From assembly GCA_036924085.1 (NCBI GenBank), contig JAVGWX010000011.1:21499955-21563954 (forward strand): a stretch of DNA of 64,000 nucleotides, read 5' to 3'. Source of the stretch: Ariolimax columbianus. Lineage: Eukaryota > Mollusca > Gastropoda > Stylommatophora > Arionidae. Below are positions 12,601-22,844 of this stretch, piece by piece (within the stretch, counting starts at the first letter, position 1; every line of letters begins with the position of its first letter). A model generated the notes under the pieces. The model did not search any database. It was not told the DNA's origin and saw only the letters and a program-made list of their open reading frames with translations. The translations under genes and the position numbers were made by a program.

Positions 12601-15600
12601 TATGATTTTAAAATCCTGCAATCTGTGCATTCCTGGTTCATCGATGCCGAAGACTGATGTGTCGGAAAAGCCCTGTTTGGGGTTTGATAGTGAAAGATTA
12701 AGAATGAACACAGAAGAAGAAGAAGCTGATTCATCAACTGCATCGTCTTCATCAAAAAGACTGTTTTTGATCCACTTCATAATGTCACTTCTATCCATTG
12801 CCAATGTCCCCACTGTGCTATGCAGTGAGAAAGTTGGTTTGGACTTCTCTGCTAAAATGACAGTCATTGCTGAACGAAGCGTTGCATACTTGATAACAAT
12901 GACCAGTCTCATAATTAAGATTGAGGCAATGACTTCGGCTCTGAGGTGACTATCTGGGCCCTCTTTAATGGTCAGGTCATGCCGTAACCGGTGAGGTCAT
13001 TGAGGCACACATGAAGACATCCTCACAACCCCACGCCACCCCTCTCTGTCAGATGCTGCTGCCTGTGACTCTTCTGGTCGGAGACGGGTCCATTCTTTTA
13101 TGTTGTCCTCCCATCTCTTTTTGGGCCGGCCTCTTCGTCGTCTGCCATGCACCTTTCCGTGGAGGATTGTGTTTGCAAGACCATTTGATCTCGATATCTG
13201 ACTGTACCAAGTGAGTTTCCTTCTTTTGACAGTTGCCAAGAGGTCTTCGAAAGGCCCTATTGCTGTTGTAATTCTATCTCGTATTTCCTCATTTGTAACT
13301 TGATCTTTGTATGTGACGTTTAAAAGTTTTCTGAAACATCTCATCTCCGAGGCCTGTAACCTTCGCTGAATGTCAGCCTGTAACTGTCCATGTCTTACAC
13401 GCATAGAGGAATATTGACAGGACCAGTGTACGCATTAATCTGATTTTCGTGCATAGTGCTAACCATTTATCTTGCCAGATTTTGTTAAGCCGTGCAAGCG
13501 CCGCTATTGTCTGTGCTATTCTGGCCAACACCTCACATTTTGATCCTTCATCACTGACAATCGACCCAAGATATTTAAAACGGTCAACTACTTCGAGTTC
13601 CTGACTGTTACCTTTTATCCTGCTGTTGAAGCCCGTGGTGTTGTTGGTCATTAATTTTGTCTTTCCAGCGTTTATCTCCATACCATAGTCAAGAGCTGTT
13701 TCATCGAGCCTTCTGACCCATTCCTGGAGTTCTGCTTCTGAACCCGACAACCCGTCGATATCATCTGCAAAACAAAGGTTGGTAATCGTTCGACCCCCTA
13801 TCTTGACAGTACCAATGAGGGTACTTTAATGAGGGTCGCAATAATCTCTGACTCAATAGTTGGTTTGGAAGATGCAGAAGGGCTGGCTGTGGTATGAGTG
13901 GATAGTGGACATAGAGACCTTGAGCTGCCGAAGACGGATGTGTTGGACCGAAAGATACAAATATCGCAGTCTAGCTGTTAACTAGCGACATAACGTGTTC
14001 CATTATACGGACTACATCCTGCTACTTACAGGGCTTGGTAGCGGGAGATTGAGAACGAACGCAGAAAAAGAAGAAGAAGAGGCCTTGAACCTTAGAGGGA
14101 ATTATGTGGATCTACTTCACTGGCCATACTGGGGTTTGTGGGAATGAAAGAACTGATATCCGGGCCTTGGGGGCACCTGCGGTAGGAACATTGCAATAGT
14201 TTGAGGTCGCATTGTGAAGTCAATCAGCAGCTGCCTTTTGTATGAAGACACTGCAGTCAATGAAACTGAACAGCAGAGAGATTGCAAAATTTTGAAATCA
14301 TGTGCTGTCTAGCAGAGAGAGGTGCCTGATAGGACAGAGCAGAAGTGTGTACAACCAGTTAACTACAGAATCAATCAGTATTTTAGTTCTTAGTCGACCT
14401 GTACTTCTACAGAGGCAGATACCCCTGTGCCGGTCCCAACTTCTGGTATGAGCTGGGTGTAGCCGGGAGAAAGGTTTCCTGCTTAGCAGGCTAGGCTTGA
14501 GCAGCTTAATACTCCGCTGCGTTGGAACAAGCGCTTACGGAGGGTGGTTAACTGATGTGTGAGTCCATCTTAATAGACTCAAACACTAGAGCAAAGTAGA
14601 CCCGCAGTCTGTTAGTCGCCATCTATGCTGCTCTAAACAAACCACCTAACCATGGCTGGTGTTATGCCACGTCACACAGTTAGTCGACTCTAACGACATG
14701 CTCTCTGTGAGGCAGTGGTGCTGTTCTTGTACTTATCAATCAGTATCTACTCTTGACTATTTGTCGAGAGGGACTGAGCACCTTTGGGTTTTCCCCTGGA
14801 GTGCAATGATGTCAATTCTTAACAGAACATAGAACCACTGCTATCTAATACGAAGTTTGGGACGGAGACATTTATTGGTAATGGTCTAGATGTTTTTGTT
14901 GTTTAATGCCCACAATGAGTAAGTTTTCCCTTTTGTGCACTCTGAAAAGGACATTAAGTGGGGGGGGTTGTAGTAGCTTTCCTTACATCCTGAACGCGCT
15001 GATGAAGGTGGACTGCGATTCTCCAGGTGGTTGTACTATGCTTGGCTTCATCTGCGTGGTGCTCACTACTATGGGGATCACATCAATCCACATCTCATCA
15101 GCCAGGCTGCCTTGAAAACAATCTGTTTCCAGGGAATGCTATATGGAAGAGAGATTGTGGTCTTGGTCAGTGTATTGACCCTGACGTGACGTCCTGGTCA
15201 GTATTTTGTGTCTAACTAGACTAGCGTCTCAGTTCCCTGGAGTCTGGATGTAATAATCTTTTATACCTGCCATGTTTTCTAGCCATACAGTAAGACCGAT
15301 TTTACAACCTAATCTTTAATATTATTCAGTCCTTCCTCTTCTAATCTGAGGTGAAGAGGTACGTCTTTCAGGGCAGTCTGTTTTTATTCTCTGTAGTTGT
15401 AAGCAATTGGTTTTAGACAAATAGGCAATTGGCCTATTTTGTCTTTGCATCATGGAGGGGATGCCTTCTTTAAGCCTTAGCTGTTTTAGCCACACAAAAA
15501 ACAAAAGCTTGGAGAACATCGCCCCACCTGTATTGGCACGCTCGTGATGTGCGGAAAGCTGCTGCAACTCGCCACTTAAGTCCTTTTCAAGACGCATGAA

Positions 15601-16031
15601 AAGGTAAACATACTCATCGTGGGCATTAAAAATAACAACAACAGGGCAGGTGTATAGATGACATTAGAGTGATTGTGCAACAACATGAATTCACAATGGA
15701 GACGCAACTCACTTGGCGCAGGACAGATGTTGTAAGTTCCCCACGACGCTCCTATGGCATAATTGGAAAGAAAACTAACTAACTGGGTATTACTCTCATT
15801 CAGTATGCATCTTACCAATGGTTTAGGACCCTCAAGCTCGGAGAATTCTGCAACCATGATAAAATCTTCTACCAGGCCATGCTTTCCTCGTCCCTGATTC
15901 CATGGCTGTGGTGGCAGGAAGCTGGGTCGAAGGTAGGCTGGTAATGGTTCTCGATATAATAGATCATTGTGTAAAGATGAATCATCAACATTTTGCATAA
16001 ATGATGCAATCTGCGGATATGTCCCAAACAT
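3608..16031 (-). CDS. SMCR8: SMCR8 ortholog, 5' half of gene (four exons, continues past left edge)
   Basis: SMCR8 is the longin/DENN-family partner of C9orf72 and WDR41 in a complex that acts on small GTPases in autophagy and lysosome regulation. Four exons on the minus strand (16031-15816, 10868-10780, 9830-9764, 3690-3608) splice in phase 0, 2, 0 and 2 to give 151 residues plus two bases. The joined reading matches the vertebrate protein in order: DFIMVAEFSELEGPKPL, then TIPKDGGANF and FSVRILAVDFQ, then a loop ending GVYAF, then VHHLVLYD and ARGFVRPYCIAYI. All four donors are GTAAG and the internal acceptors are canonical. The introns are about 4.9, 0.95 and 6.1 kb and full of repeats. The remaining exons, including the rest of the DENN module, would lie beyond position 1. 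I did not find exon 5 in the window. The identification is strong; activity is inferred from the family. Confidence 0.87.
3912..4240 (+). repeat. Repeat D copy 2
   Basis: Full-length copy in SMCR8 intron 3, about 220 bases upstream of exon 4 in gene direction. Confidence 0.85.
4258..4940 (+). mobile_element. LINE fragment: end of RT domain and C-terminus, frameshifted
   Basis: Successive frames read KYLGVVMDW, LTNTAWGA, then VIGCLKLTPMEKVYAIAGIA, PPNVRRHVTSEV and CECGAVQDPEHLILCPRMQ. These are the thumb and the zinc-knuckle of an RNase H-less Jockey-like element. Several stops and shifts are present. Confidence 0.72.
5015..5190 (+). mobile_element. Penelope-like element 3' tail, diverged
   Basis: It aligns in reverse orientation with the 45250-45460 tail around CCAGTGGCAAGACATAAGTC and AGACGACTGGAGG. 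It is closer to the copy at 41585-41745. Confidence 0.55.
5880..6105 (-). mobile_element. Penelope-like element 3' tail, solo
   Basis: About 210 bases are nearly identical to 45250-45460 (for example GCCACTGGCAAAAGGTAGCT). No GIY-YIG sequence is attached. It lies in SMCR8 intron 3. Confidence 0.72.
6110..7140. other. Unclassified non-coding stretch in SMCR8 intron 3
   Basis: No family match or long frame was seen. There is a run of ten T near 6570. Confidence 0.5.
7143..7880 (+). mobile_element. RNase H LINE 3' fragment, decayed
   Basis: The frames read LQLLPSHC, ITGNERTDSLANNDSKEAHV, ILFRLRTGHCRLLEHLY, CSCQTGRQNPEHILQKCPLY and, near the end, GTLDMDRCDMMKSINDQLLD. A stop interrupts the RNase H motif and another the knuckle. 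A second RNase H snippet (NERADILASQAPIIGTLE) directly precedes it. It lies in SMCR8 intron 3. Confidence 0.72.
8265..8511 (-). repeat. SINE-A copy 1 (tRNA-derived)
   Basis: Reading the minus strand: a tRNA-like head with B box GGTTCGATCCC, a body of about 170 bases and an A-rich end. It is diverged in the head (AGTGGTTAAGTGACATGG). It lies in SMCR8 intron 3. Confidence 0.85.
8515..9480. other. Unclassified non-coding stretch in SMCR8 intron 3
   Basis: Nothing recognised apart from short TATG and GATGAT runs. Confidence 0.5.
9487..9733 (+). repeat. SINE-A copy 2 (tRNA-derived)
   Basis: It starts GGGGACGGCGTGGGCTAGTG (A box TGGGCTAGTGG), has the B box GGTTCGATCCC, and ends in nine or more A. 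The flanks ATAAAATGTAGA and ATATAATGTAGA are a likely target-site duplication. It sits about 30 bases inside SMCR8 intron 3, past the exon 3 donor. Confidence 0.9.
9764..9830 (-). CDS. SMCR8: SMCR8 exon 3
   Basis: This 67-base exon follows the acceptor TATTTTTCAG. One base completes the codon left by exon 2 and 22 codons follow (FSLSEDAQLVMSD, then GVYAF), ending in phase 0 before the donor GTAAGT. It aligns with the human segment just before VHHLTLYD. A SINE-A copy sits about 30 bases into the next intron. Confidence 0.83.
10205..10500 (-). mobile_element. RTE-like LINE C-terminal fragment
   Basis: The minus frame reads QLGCLRKLLYIKWQDRTTDV, DVLSWAGMTSIHT and DERLPKKIFYGELESRKRAH. It is uninterrupted for 96 codons but has lost part of the family consensus (a histidine-containing GHV motif is replaced). 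It lies in SMCR8 intron 2. Confidence 0.75.
10780..10868 (-). CDS. SMCR8: SMCR8 exon 2
   Basis: This 89-base exon lies between the acceptor GTTTGTTTCCAG and the donor GTAAGT. It starts in phase 0 with MTIPKDGG and encodes FSVRILAVDFQ, the counterpart of the human strand FSLRIMSVDYQ. It ends with two bases of a codon. Confidence 0.87.
11225..11880 (+). mobile_element. RNase H LINE 3' fragment with (GAA)n tail
   Basis: The frames read IVIFTDCKALLESVKN, TLQWLPSHCGITGNERVDAL, then after a shift TAIFRMRMGHSRLLGHL and CRCRTG. The fragment ends CCTGAACACAAAAGAAG with further AAG repeats, taken as the 3' tail. It lies in SMCR8 intron 1. Confidence 0.75.
12318..12540 (-). repeat. Repeat E copy
   Basis: A non-coding retroposon-like repeat. 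Its sense strand ends GGGAGATTGAGAACGAACG and often a GAA run. This copy lies in SMCR8 intron 1. Confidence 0.75.
12690..12960 (-). mobile_element. RNase H LINE extreme 3' fragment
   Basis: The minus frame reads VGTLAMDRSDIMKWIKNSL, then FDEDDAVDESAS. It matches the end of the plus-strand copy at 7780-7860. Confidence 0.5.
12985..13825 (-). mobile_element. RTE-like LINE, RT active-site block to 3' end, one frameshift
   Basis: Reading from 13825 down: GGRTITNLCFADDIDGLSGS (FADD catalytic box), EINAGKTKLM, VDRFKYLGSIVSDEGS and LYACKTWT. Then, after a frameshift near 13380-13400, RRLQASEMRCFRKLLNVTYK, HISRSNGLANTILHGK and GRRRRGRPKKRWEDNIKEWT. Two further copies of the same 3' region are at 27270-27870 and 30105-30295. 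It lies in SMCR8 intron 1. Confidence 0.82.
13918..14080 (+). repeat. Repeat E 3' fragment with (GAA)n tail
   Basis: It runs from CTGCCGAAGACGGATGTGTT to GAACGAACGCAGAAAAAGAA, followed by more GAA. Confidence 0.8.
14095..14230 (+). mobile_element. Short RNase H remnant of a LINE
   Basis: The frame reads YFTGHTGVCGNERTDIRALG, then APAVGTLQ. This is the last acidic motif of an R1-type RNase H domain, with no flanking LINE sequence recognised. Confidence 0.45.
14393..14745 (+). repeat. Repeat C copy 1
   Basis: About 340 bases are shared with 17195-17505 and, inverted, with 35335-35695. The core GAGTCCATCTTAATAGACTC is also part of SINE-B. It is non-coding and lies in SMCR8 intron 1. Confidence 0.75.
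14904..15230 (+). repeat. Repeat D copy 3
   Basis: Full-length but diverged copy in SMCR8 intron 1. Confidence 0.8.
15480..15640 (-). repeat. Repeat D partial, diverged
   Basis: It retains the CGCTCGTGATGTGCGGAAAG and ACTCATCGTGGGCATT landmarks in inverted orientation. It lies near SMCR8 exon 1. Confidence 0.55.
15635..15790 (+). repeat. Repeat F copy 1 (possible LINE 3' end)
   Basis: It shares GCAGGTGTATAG, ACTTGGCGCAGGA and a GAAAACTAACTAA end with 26985-27185. The charged tail of a LINE ORF is possible. It overlaps the donor side of SMCR8 exon 1 in intron 1. Confidence 0.5.
15816..16031 (-). CDS. SMCR8: SMCR8 exon 1 (start codon to first donor)
   Basis: The ATG at 16031 is chosen because the human protein also starts about this far before the conserved longin strand, and the linker holds a similar EPLP-type and PW motif. 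The exon encodes 72 residues ending ELEGPKPL, then the donor GTAAGA at 15815. Upstream, a pyrimidine-rich stretch ending CAG (just above 16050) could be a splice acceptor, so a 5' untranslated exon is possible. Confidence 0.85.
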
Positions 16032-16399
16032 TGCTTTTGGGAGTGGCTTATCCTGGAGCTGGTGAGTGAAGAAAAGTCTAACTAATAATCAATACTCATA
16101 ATTCTCGTTGTTTGTCCATTTGTCCATCAGTATGCCAAAAAGAAACCAAACATCAGTCTTAGTACAAAGCATTATTTAGTATGGTTGTCAGTCAATGTGC
16201 CAAAACAGAAATCAAACGTCGGTCTCAGTAACAATACAAGAAACCAAATACGTTTAACAGTCAATGTGCCAAAGCAGACACCAAACGTCGGTCTTATATG
16301 TGCATTTTAAACCTGTCAATAGATGTTACAGTAACGATGAACCAAAATAATTTTTACAATACACCCTAAACTTATAAGTTCAGCAAATCTTCGTCAGCG

Positions 16400-16690
16400 C
16401 TCATCCTGAAAAGGATGTTGTGCCATAATTTACAGCAAGGCTGTGATATCTGCACCTTTCAGCTCTACACATCCGGTTTCAGCTGACTTTTTTGGATCCC
16501 AGGTATGCCTTCCAACTGTGTTCCATATTCTCTTTGCTAGACTATACTTCTGCAACATGTTTCCAGGACTGCAGCTCGGAGGGGGAATAGGGTCTTAGTC
16601 AGCTCTAGTTCACTAACCCTGATGCAAGCAGCCAGTTATAAATTGCTGGTTGCATTCAGCTCATTCGCTGTGCTGCATCTTTAGCCCCAG
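16400..16690 (-). repeat. Repeat E, diverged subfamily
   Basis: It resembles 35755-36060 and 50800-50985 most (CTGTGATATCTGCACCTTTC region). It lies upstream of the SMCR8 start. Confidence 0.65.
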
Positions 16691-16802
16691 TACAGCAAAT
16701 CAAAAAATATTTGTATGATGCACAGTAACTCAATTGGTTGTAGAAAGTTTTTGAAATCATGTGGCCTTTGGTTCAAAACTGGCTCATCTCCCATTTTATT
16801 AC

Positions 16803-17097
16803 TTCGAAGGACATTATAGTGGTGGGTTGCAGTAGCTTTCCTCACATCCCAAGAGTGCTGATGAAGGTGGACCACGGTCCTGCAGGGGGGTTGTGCTATG
16901 CTTGGCTTCATCTGCATCACTCACTACTATGGGGATCATGTCGATCCCTTACCTCGTTAGCCAAGCTGCCATGAAAACAACCCGTTTTCAGGGAGGGCTA
17001 CTAGGAAGTCAAGGTGAGGGTCTTGGCCAGTATGTTTTGCCTGACCCTGATTAACATGTCTGATCAGTATGTTTTGCCTGACCAGATGTGAAATCTT
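16803..17097 (+). repeat. Repeat D copy 4
   Basis: It lacks the first 40 bases of the family and ends with the double TTTGCCTGACC motif. Confidence 0.85.
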
Positions 17098-17194
17098 CCT
17101 TACCTATTGACAGGTTAAATACTATTAAATCAGAATATGCAAGCTGCTTATATGAATGTGTACTAACCACCCAAACATTGTGATGATTTAAGTA

Positions 17195-17505
17195 TACCTT
17201 CTTAGTTCTTAGTCGACTTATACTTCTGGTATGAGCTGGATGTAGCCGGGAGAAGGGTTTCCTGTTTAGCGGACTAGGCTTGATGCGTTACGGAGCACTT
17301 ACGGAGGGTGGTTAACCAATGTGCGAGTTCATCTTATTAGACTCAAACACTAGAGCAAAGTAGACCCACAGTCTGTTAGACGCCTTCTATTCTGCTCTAA
17401 ACAAACCACCTAACCAATGGCCGGTGTTATGCCATGTCACACAGTTAGTCGCCTCTTACGACATGCTCTCGTGAGGCAGTAATGCTATTCTTGCCCTTGT
17501 CCTAC
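17195..17505 (+). repeat. Repeat C copy 2
   Basis: It matches 14393-14745, starting TTCTTAGTCGACTTATACTT and ending near CTTACGACATGCTCTCGTGA. Confidence 0.75.
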
Positions 17506-18091
17506 ACAAAGACCCCAGCGGACCACTCAGGCATAAGTATACCACTGACCAATTTTTTTCAAACTAAAACACTTAGTTTTCTATTCGTATTATATTCTTT
17601 ATTATTACAAATTTATATGCAAACATTAAACAATTGCAAATCTTTCTTTATTGACATGTTCAGCTGCCATGAGGTTCCTTTAATACAAATACTTTTTCTC
17701 AATTTCTTTTCTGAATTGATGCTGTCCATTCATATTATTAATATTATTTGCGATGTATGAGCTGTTCGAGTTAACAGTATTAACATTTGCAAGTTAAGTT
17801 TCTAGTGTAAGCAAGAAACTGAGTTCTTAATCAATCAAGCCATACCTTTTGAACTTCATGTTCAGCACAGGTCTTTAAAAAATACAAGCCAAGTAAACAA
17901 ACGCTGACCTGTTGAAGTTTTTGTAGCTTAAAGTTTCTACACGTTGGGGTAGCTAGCCCCATGCCCAACCTTCCTTAGTCATCTCTTACGATATTTCTAA
18001 CAGGTTACAGTGTTACTATTCCTTGCTTGCCGAAAGGGGCCCAAGTTTACTCTTTGGCTATACAATATTGGAAATGATTCATAATTGAAAT

Positions 18092-18092
18092 A

Positions 18093-18140
<48 letters not shown>
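18092..18140. repeat. (TG)n microsatellite
   Basis: A run of about 24 TG dinucleotides. Confidence 0.97.
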
Positions 18141-18141
<1 letters not shown>

Positions 18142-18414
18142 ATGCATGCGAGAGAATGAGACAGTTAAATGAAGTTATTTAAGAGACACGTGCAGTATTC
18201 TTCGATATACCGTAACTCTTTTATAGTGTTTCCCCAGGTCCCCAGGGTGTCCTATATTTAGGTTATTTATTGCAGATAAAAATTGTTTACAGTTACAATA
18301 ATGGAATAGGTGGTCTGTATCCCGTATTGTAACATAAGACTAGCTGATTGTCAGATTAAGATTATTATTAAGTAATAATATAGTATATGGCCTTTAGTAT
18401 TATCATCATGTAGC

Positions 18415-18756
18415 ATGTCCTTTGCAGAATGTCGCTCCCATCACAACCGGTCTGAAAGAAACTCAATCTCTTGCCAAATCTCCAGCCTGCTCCAAAGTCA
18501 TGCCCAAGCATTCCTTGACATATTGGTGCAATCGCCTATTTGGTCTGCCTGTAATTCTTTTGCCCGGCACCATACCTTCCATTTCCACTTTCTCAAGACC
18601 GATGTGTCTTTTGATGTGGCCAGAGTATTTTAATTTTATGGTCATGATGGAGTTTATGTTTCTCCTCTATGTCCAACTCTTGTCAAATGTCTGCATTCTT
18701 TTTTTTTGGTCTGTGGTATTCTGAGGACCTTTCTATAACATTTCGACTCAAAGGAC
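18415..18756 (-). mobile_element. RTE-like LINE fragment, 3' half of a split copy
   Basis: The minus frame reads IKLKYSGHIKRHIGLEKVEM, EGMVPGKRITGRPNRR and ECLGMTLEQAGDLARD. The same family is at 54955-55640 and 37430-37660. Confidence 0.7.
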
Positions 18757-19897
18757 ACAGATTTGACAGTAAAATTCTACAGCAAGTGGAGAAATTCAAA
18801 TGACTTATGGACCACCCAATGCACCACAGACTAAACGGACTGGGTCATGGCAGGCTAAAGCAGAAAAAATGTGCAGTTCAGGCAAAAGAAAAGATTAGAA
18901 ACAATGCTGCACTCTCAAATGAAATAATAAAATCAATACTAGCATGCTCCATGGCTGCCTCTGGAAACGAAGACTCTTTCCCTATCTCATGTAATATCCC
19001 TAACATAGAAGACAAAATATCACAAACAGAAGAGTAGAAAAAACACATAGTTACCAACTACATCAACAAAAAATTTCCACCAACAGCCTGGACACATACT
19101 TATATGGATGGCACAGCCAAAGATGCCATTGAAAACTGGGGAGGAGGCATCATTATAGAACTGAAAAGTGACTTTATACTCAACAGCATTTGCCACTGGA
19201 AGACGATGTAGTAACTTCAGTGCCAAGACCAGAGCACAGAGACAAGCAGCTTAAACCCTTATAGACCACAAGGAACCAGAAGAAAAGCAAGTGGTCATTC
19301 TCACAGACGCCCTCTCAGTGTTAACGGCTCTCAAAAAACAGCACAAAAATGAACTCGGCACTCTGACAGACTCACTCAAACGTCTGTTCCAGCATTTCAT
19401 AAAAAAGCATAATCCAGTGGATACCTGCACACATTCCAGGCACCGAGGAGGTGGACAGACCTGCCAGCGAGAGAGGAACACTGTAGCAGAGTGATACAGC
19501 AACCTCTAACGATGAGACAAAAGCAGCCACCAGGGATACCTGCATGGCAAAATAGAAAAAAAGACCACCCTGACCACATAGAAAATTATGCCTACCACCA
19601 ACTCTTCAGGCGAGATCAAGTGATCATTCTCCGACTATGCACAGGACACAACAGACTGAGATGTCATCTATACAATAAGTTCAAGATTGACACTATGGAC
19701 CTCTGTACCTGCGGCAGAACCCCCATGACAGCAGAACACACTTTGCAGTCCTGCCCATCGTATACCGACAAAACAAGTAGCATTTGGCAACAGCCAGTGA
19801 TCTTCCACGAGAAGCTGTACAGAAGTGCACAGATTTTAAGTCAACTGCTACGTTAGTCATTGAAGTCGAGTTTGGAAAACAAACAAGGAAGAAGTAA
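18757..19897 (+). mobile_element. RNase H LINE fragment inserted in an RTE-like LINE
   Basis: The frames contain WTHTYMDGTAKDA, VVILTDALSVLTALKKQ, then after shifts YHQLFRRDQVIILRLCTGHN, RLRCHLYNKFKI and CTCGRTPMTAEHTLQSCPSY. It ends AAGGAAGAAGTAAA. An ACTC(A/G)AAGGAC sequence occurs at 18746-18756 and again at 19899-19909, a likely target-site duplication. Minus-strand LINE sequence of another family lies on both sides (18415-18756 and 19898-20110). Confidence 0.75.
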
Positions 19898-20110
19898 AAC
19901 TCGAAGGACTCGACTATCTTCCTTGAGGTTCGGGTAACTATCCATGTTTCGCAGCATTTGAGCAGTTGCCATTGTTGTCAATTCTGAAGCCCAGATACTC
20001 GAAGTTCATGATCTGTTCTATTTCCACACTCCTAAATTTGAATTTATATTGACATCTTGTTTTATCAGTGGTTGTTATCTTTGGTTTGTTTATGTATATA
20101 AATATAGTGT
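19898..20110 (-). mobile_element. RTE-like LINE fragment, 5' half of a split copy
   Basis: The DNA closely follows 55390-55620 (both contain GAGCAGTTGCCA- or GAACAGTTGCCA-like runs followed by a GTCAATTCTG core). It continues the family found at 18415-18756 across the inserted RNase H LINE. Confidence 0.6.
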
Positions 20111-20890
20111 GTAATTTATCAAAGTTTGTTACACGCCTTCTAACATATATATTAAATTTTGTAACGGTAAAAAAAGATAGAAATGTACATGTTTCTCATC
20201 TAAAAAGTACTGCCATTAAAAAATGGCAAAGATACAGACATTGTTACATCTCAAGAGACTTCTATTATAGATCTTATATTTATTATGCCATTTATGTCAT
20301 TTGCTTCAACAAAATCACATTTTTCTGCTTTGATTTTGTTCATGTACAAAACTTTAATGAGCAATTAATAATTTAAATTCATAGTAAAAGATTCATTTAA
20401 TGAAAGAAGCTACATTAGTGTCTTGTTTAAAAACACCAACTGTGCTTTATGTTGCAATGAAGAAACGTCAGCTGTTCCACATGTTGGAGCTTCAAATTTT
20501 CTCTATGTACAGTTTCCTGCATGTAGTCATTCAGCTTCCTGCACGGCAGAAGCAGCTTTCAGTTAGTAACTTGTGTAGCATGTGTTATTACGTTGAGACA
20601 GAAGTTCAAGACAGCAATAATGTCTGGCACTAATTTTCCACTACACACAATACTCTTCACGCTTATAAAGAGCTGGCTCCATTAAGAAGTTGTTATGTTC
20701 CTAGACATCTTGTTTACTGTCAGTAATAAGTTTGTTTGTCAAAATCTCTTCATAATGAGTAGATTATTTGTTCACAGCATTCTTGTACTTATTTCTATAG
20801 TGGCTCTGGGTGGATCTGAAATATGTTCACAATGAACCTCCATGTTTTTACAATAAGACTTTAAACCTAAAATCTATAAACATATCTTAA
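20110..20890. other. Unclassified stretch upstream of SMCR8
   Basis: Two short frames on the plus strand (102 and 77 codons) have no recognisable motif and AT-driven composition. Confidence 0.4.
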
Positions 20891-20892
20891 AA

Positions 20893-21050
20893 CGTAACGT
20901 CTTTATACTGATTTAGAAGACACTGCAGAGTATGTATACAACCAGTTTCTTTTACATTTACTTAATCTAAAAAAATACCTATGGCTTCCAATCTATTCTT
21001 GAATGCGTTAATTGACCCTGCCTCCAATACTAGAGATAGTACGTTTTACA
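20893..21050 (-). mobile_element. CR1 3' end fragment
   Basis: Reverse-complement match to the 3' end of the 32-33.9-kb CR1, from the ACGTCTTTATACTG tail inward. Confidence 0.65.
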
Positions 21051-21879
21051 TCCCTGCATGTATAGCCTAATGTTTATTTGTGTTCCTGGCTTTACTTAGT
21101 AACTTAGTCTTGGGAAACGGTTGTCGAAAGCTTTAGAAATAATATACACCACTGTAAAGTAAAAGTGCTTGACTGAGGATCATATAAGTCAAAGACTGCA
21201 TCCTGTTGATGAATCAACGACTAGAAACACATCGCCACATCAAGTGTGGCATACATCATGTTAAAATCATGGTCTAGCTACTTTTTCCCTATCTCCGCCC
21301 CGCCCCATTTATCACTTTTTTAACAATAATTTATGAACTCAGAACTAGGCCCAGAAAATACTTGTCGCATACTGAGTATACTCAAGTCCTCAATAAACAC
21401 AATAATAGATATGCATAAAGCAAAAACAAATCAGTTTGTTAACACTGATTCTCTTCCAAGGAGGAATTCATCCAACTTCTAGACCTACACAAGCTACATT
21501 TATTGATACACATAATACCGCCTCGAATATTTTGACCAACACACAAACAACAGTTGACAGTTGAGTAGGCTATCGATCGTTCGTCGACTGCTAAGTTCCC
21601 TTGTTCTGGTTTTGTACAAAATAATATATTAAAAAATGAATATTCCGGTTTTGTAATGTATGGTCAGTAACAATAAAATACGTACTTTGTGTTAGGAAAT
21701 TAAATTACACTCCATTTCGACACAGCTATACTTTTGAACTGATTCATTGTCCGTAAATCCGTGTTCCAGTGAAAAGATTGTTATTGATTCATCGATCAGG
21801 CGCGCTTAACTTCCGGCTTATGTTCAATATTATGTCTATCGTTCCGAACTCCTCGAACTCGATCATCTAATGGAAGAAT

Positions 21880-22345
21880 GCAAGAAGAAATCGATCACAG
21901 ATGCACCTAAACAAACCAAATCATTGGCTAGATGTCAATAATACTGAAGAACAAGAACGTAAAGATTGGCACAAAAAGAGCCCTGTGCAACACAATTTTC
22001 ATGCCTACACTATGCTTCCACTCCAATGTCAAACTTCGACACTGACAGTAACAGATAAGAGAAAAATAGAAACGACAGAAATGAAATGCCTGAGGCGAAC
22101 TCCAAATGTGACAGAATTAGAAACAATGAGATCATAAAACAGATGGGCACTAAGCCAATGCTAGATTTCGTTAGAAAACAGCAAATTCGGTGGTTTGGCC
22201 ATATATCGCGACAGCAACACAGCAGCGTCCTGCAGATGGTTCTAACACTTAAACACATCCGTACCAGAGCTAGATGCCGACCCTGCAAAAGAAAAAGATA
22301 GATTTACGGAATTTTCGAGGCAGCCAGTTCCACCTTATACGAAGT
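21880..22345 (+). mobile_element. RTE-like LINE C-terminal fragment, frameshifted
   Basis: The frames read TDKRKIETTEMKCLRRTPNV and then, one frame over, RIRNNEIIKQMGTKPMLDFV, QQIRWFGHISRQQHSSVLQ and LTLKHIRTRARCRP. One frameshift lies near 22110. Confidence 0.75.
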
Positions 22346-22460
22346 GCATATCAAGGCACTGTCCAGATGTCACATATATACCTAACGCCGAAAGACAAAC
22401 CATGATCAGACATATATATATATACAGACAGACAAATAGACAGACAGACAAATAGACAAA

Positions 22461-22463
22461 TAA

Positions 22464-22530
<67 letters not shown>
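22461..22530. repeat. (GATA)n microsatellite
   Basis: About 17 GATA tetranucleotides preceded by GACA variants. Confidence 0.97.
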
Positions 22531-22844
22531 CGAAAAACTGCATTCTACGTGTATTCAATCCGTATTCTGTCAATCAGTTCAGTTCAAGCGCTCACTATAT
22601 CATCTTATGTTACATCGTAAGGTCAACTGAGTGGTAAACTGGTTGAAAATGAATATGGCCACTCTAACCTTCCTGGCATGTCATGAAAAACGACTACTGT
22701 CTTTGAGGTGTCCCAGTTGCCAATTGTGTTTAGTCATGACCATCAATAGACGGCAATGGCTTAGTGCTGTCTGCGTTATGCTGTAGCCAAATGTTCTGCA
22801 GCACTCTAGACTGAAAAGTCATCAGCATGGAGAGCTCTGAAGAT

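Noticed and set aside
15576..15815. Continuation of the SMCR8 exon 1 frame past PKPL
   Set aside because: A strong donor GTAAGA follows PKPL, and exon 2 at 10868 continues the family match. The readthrough has no homology.
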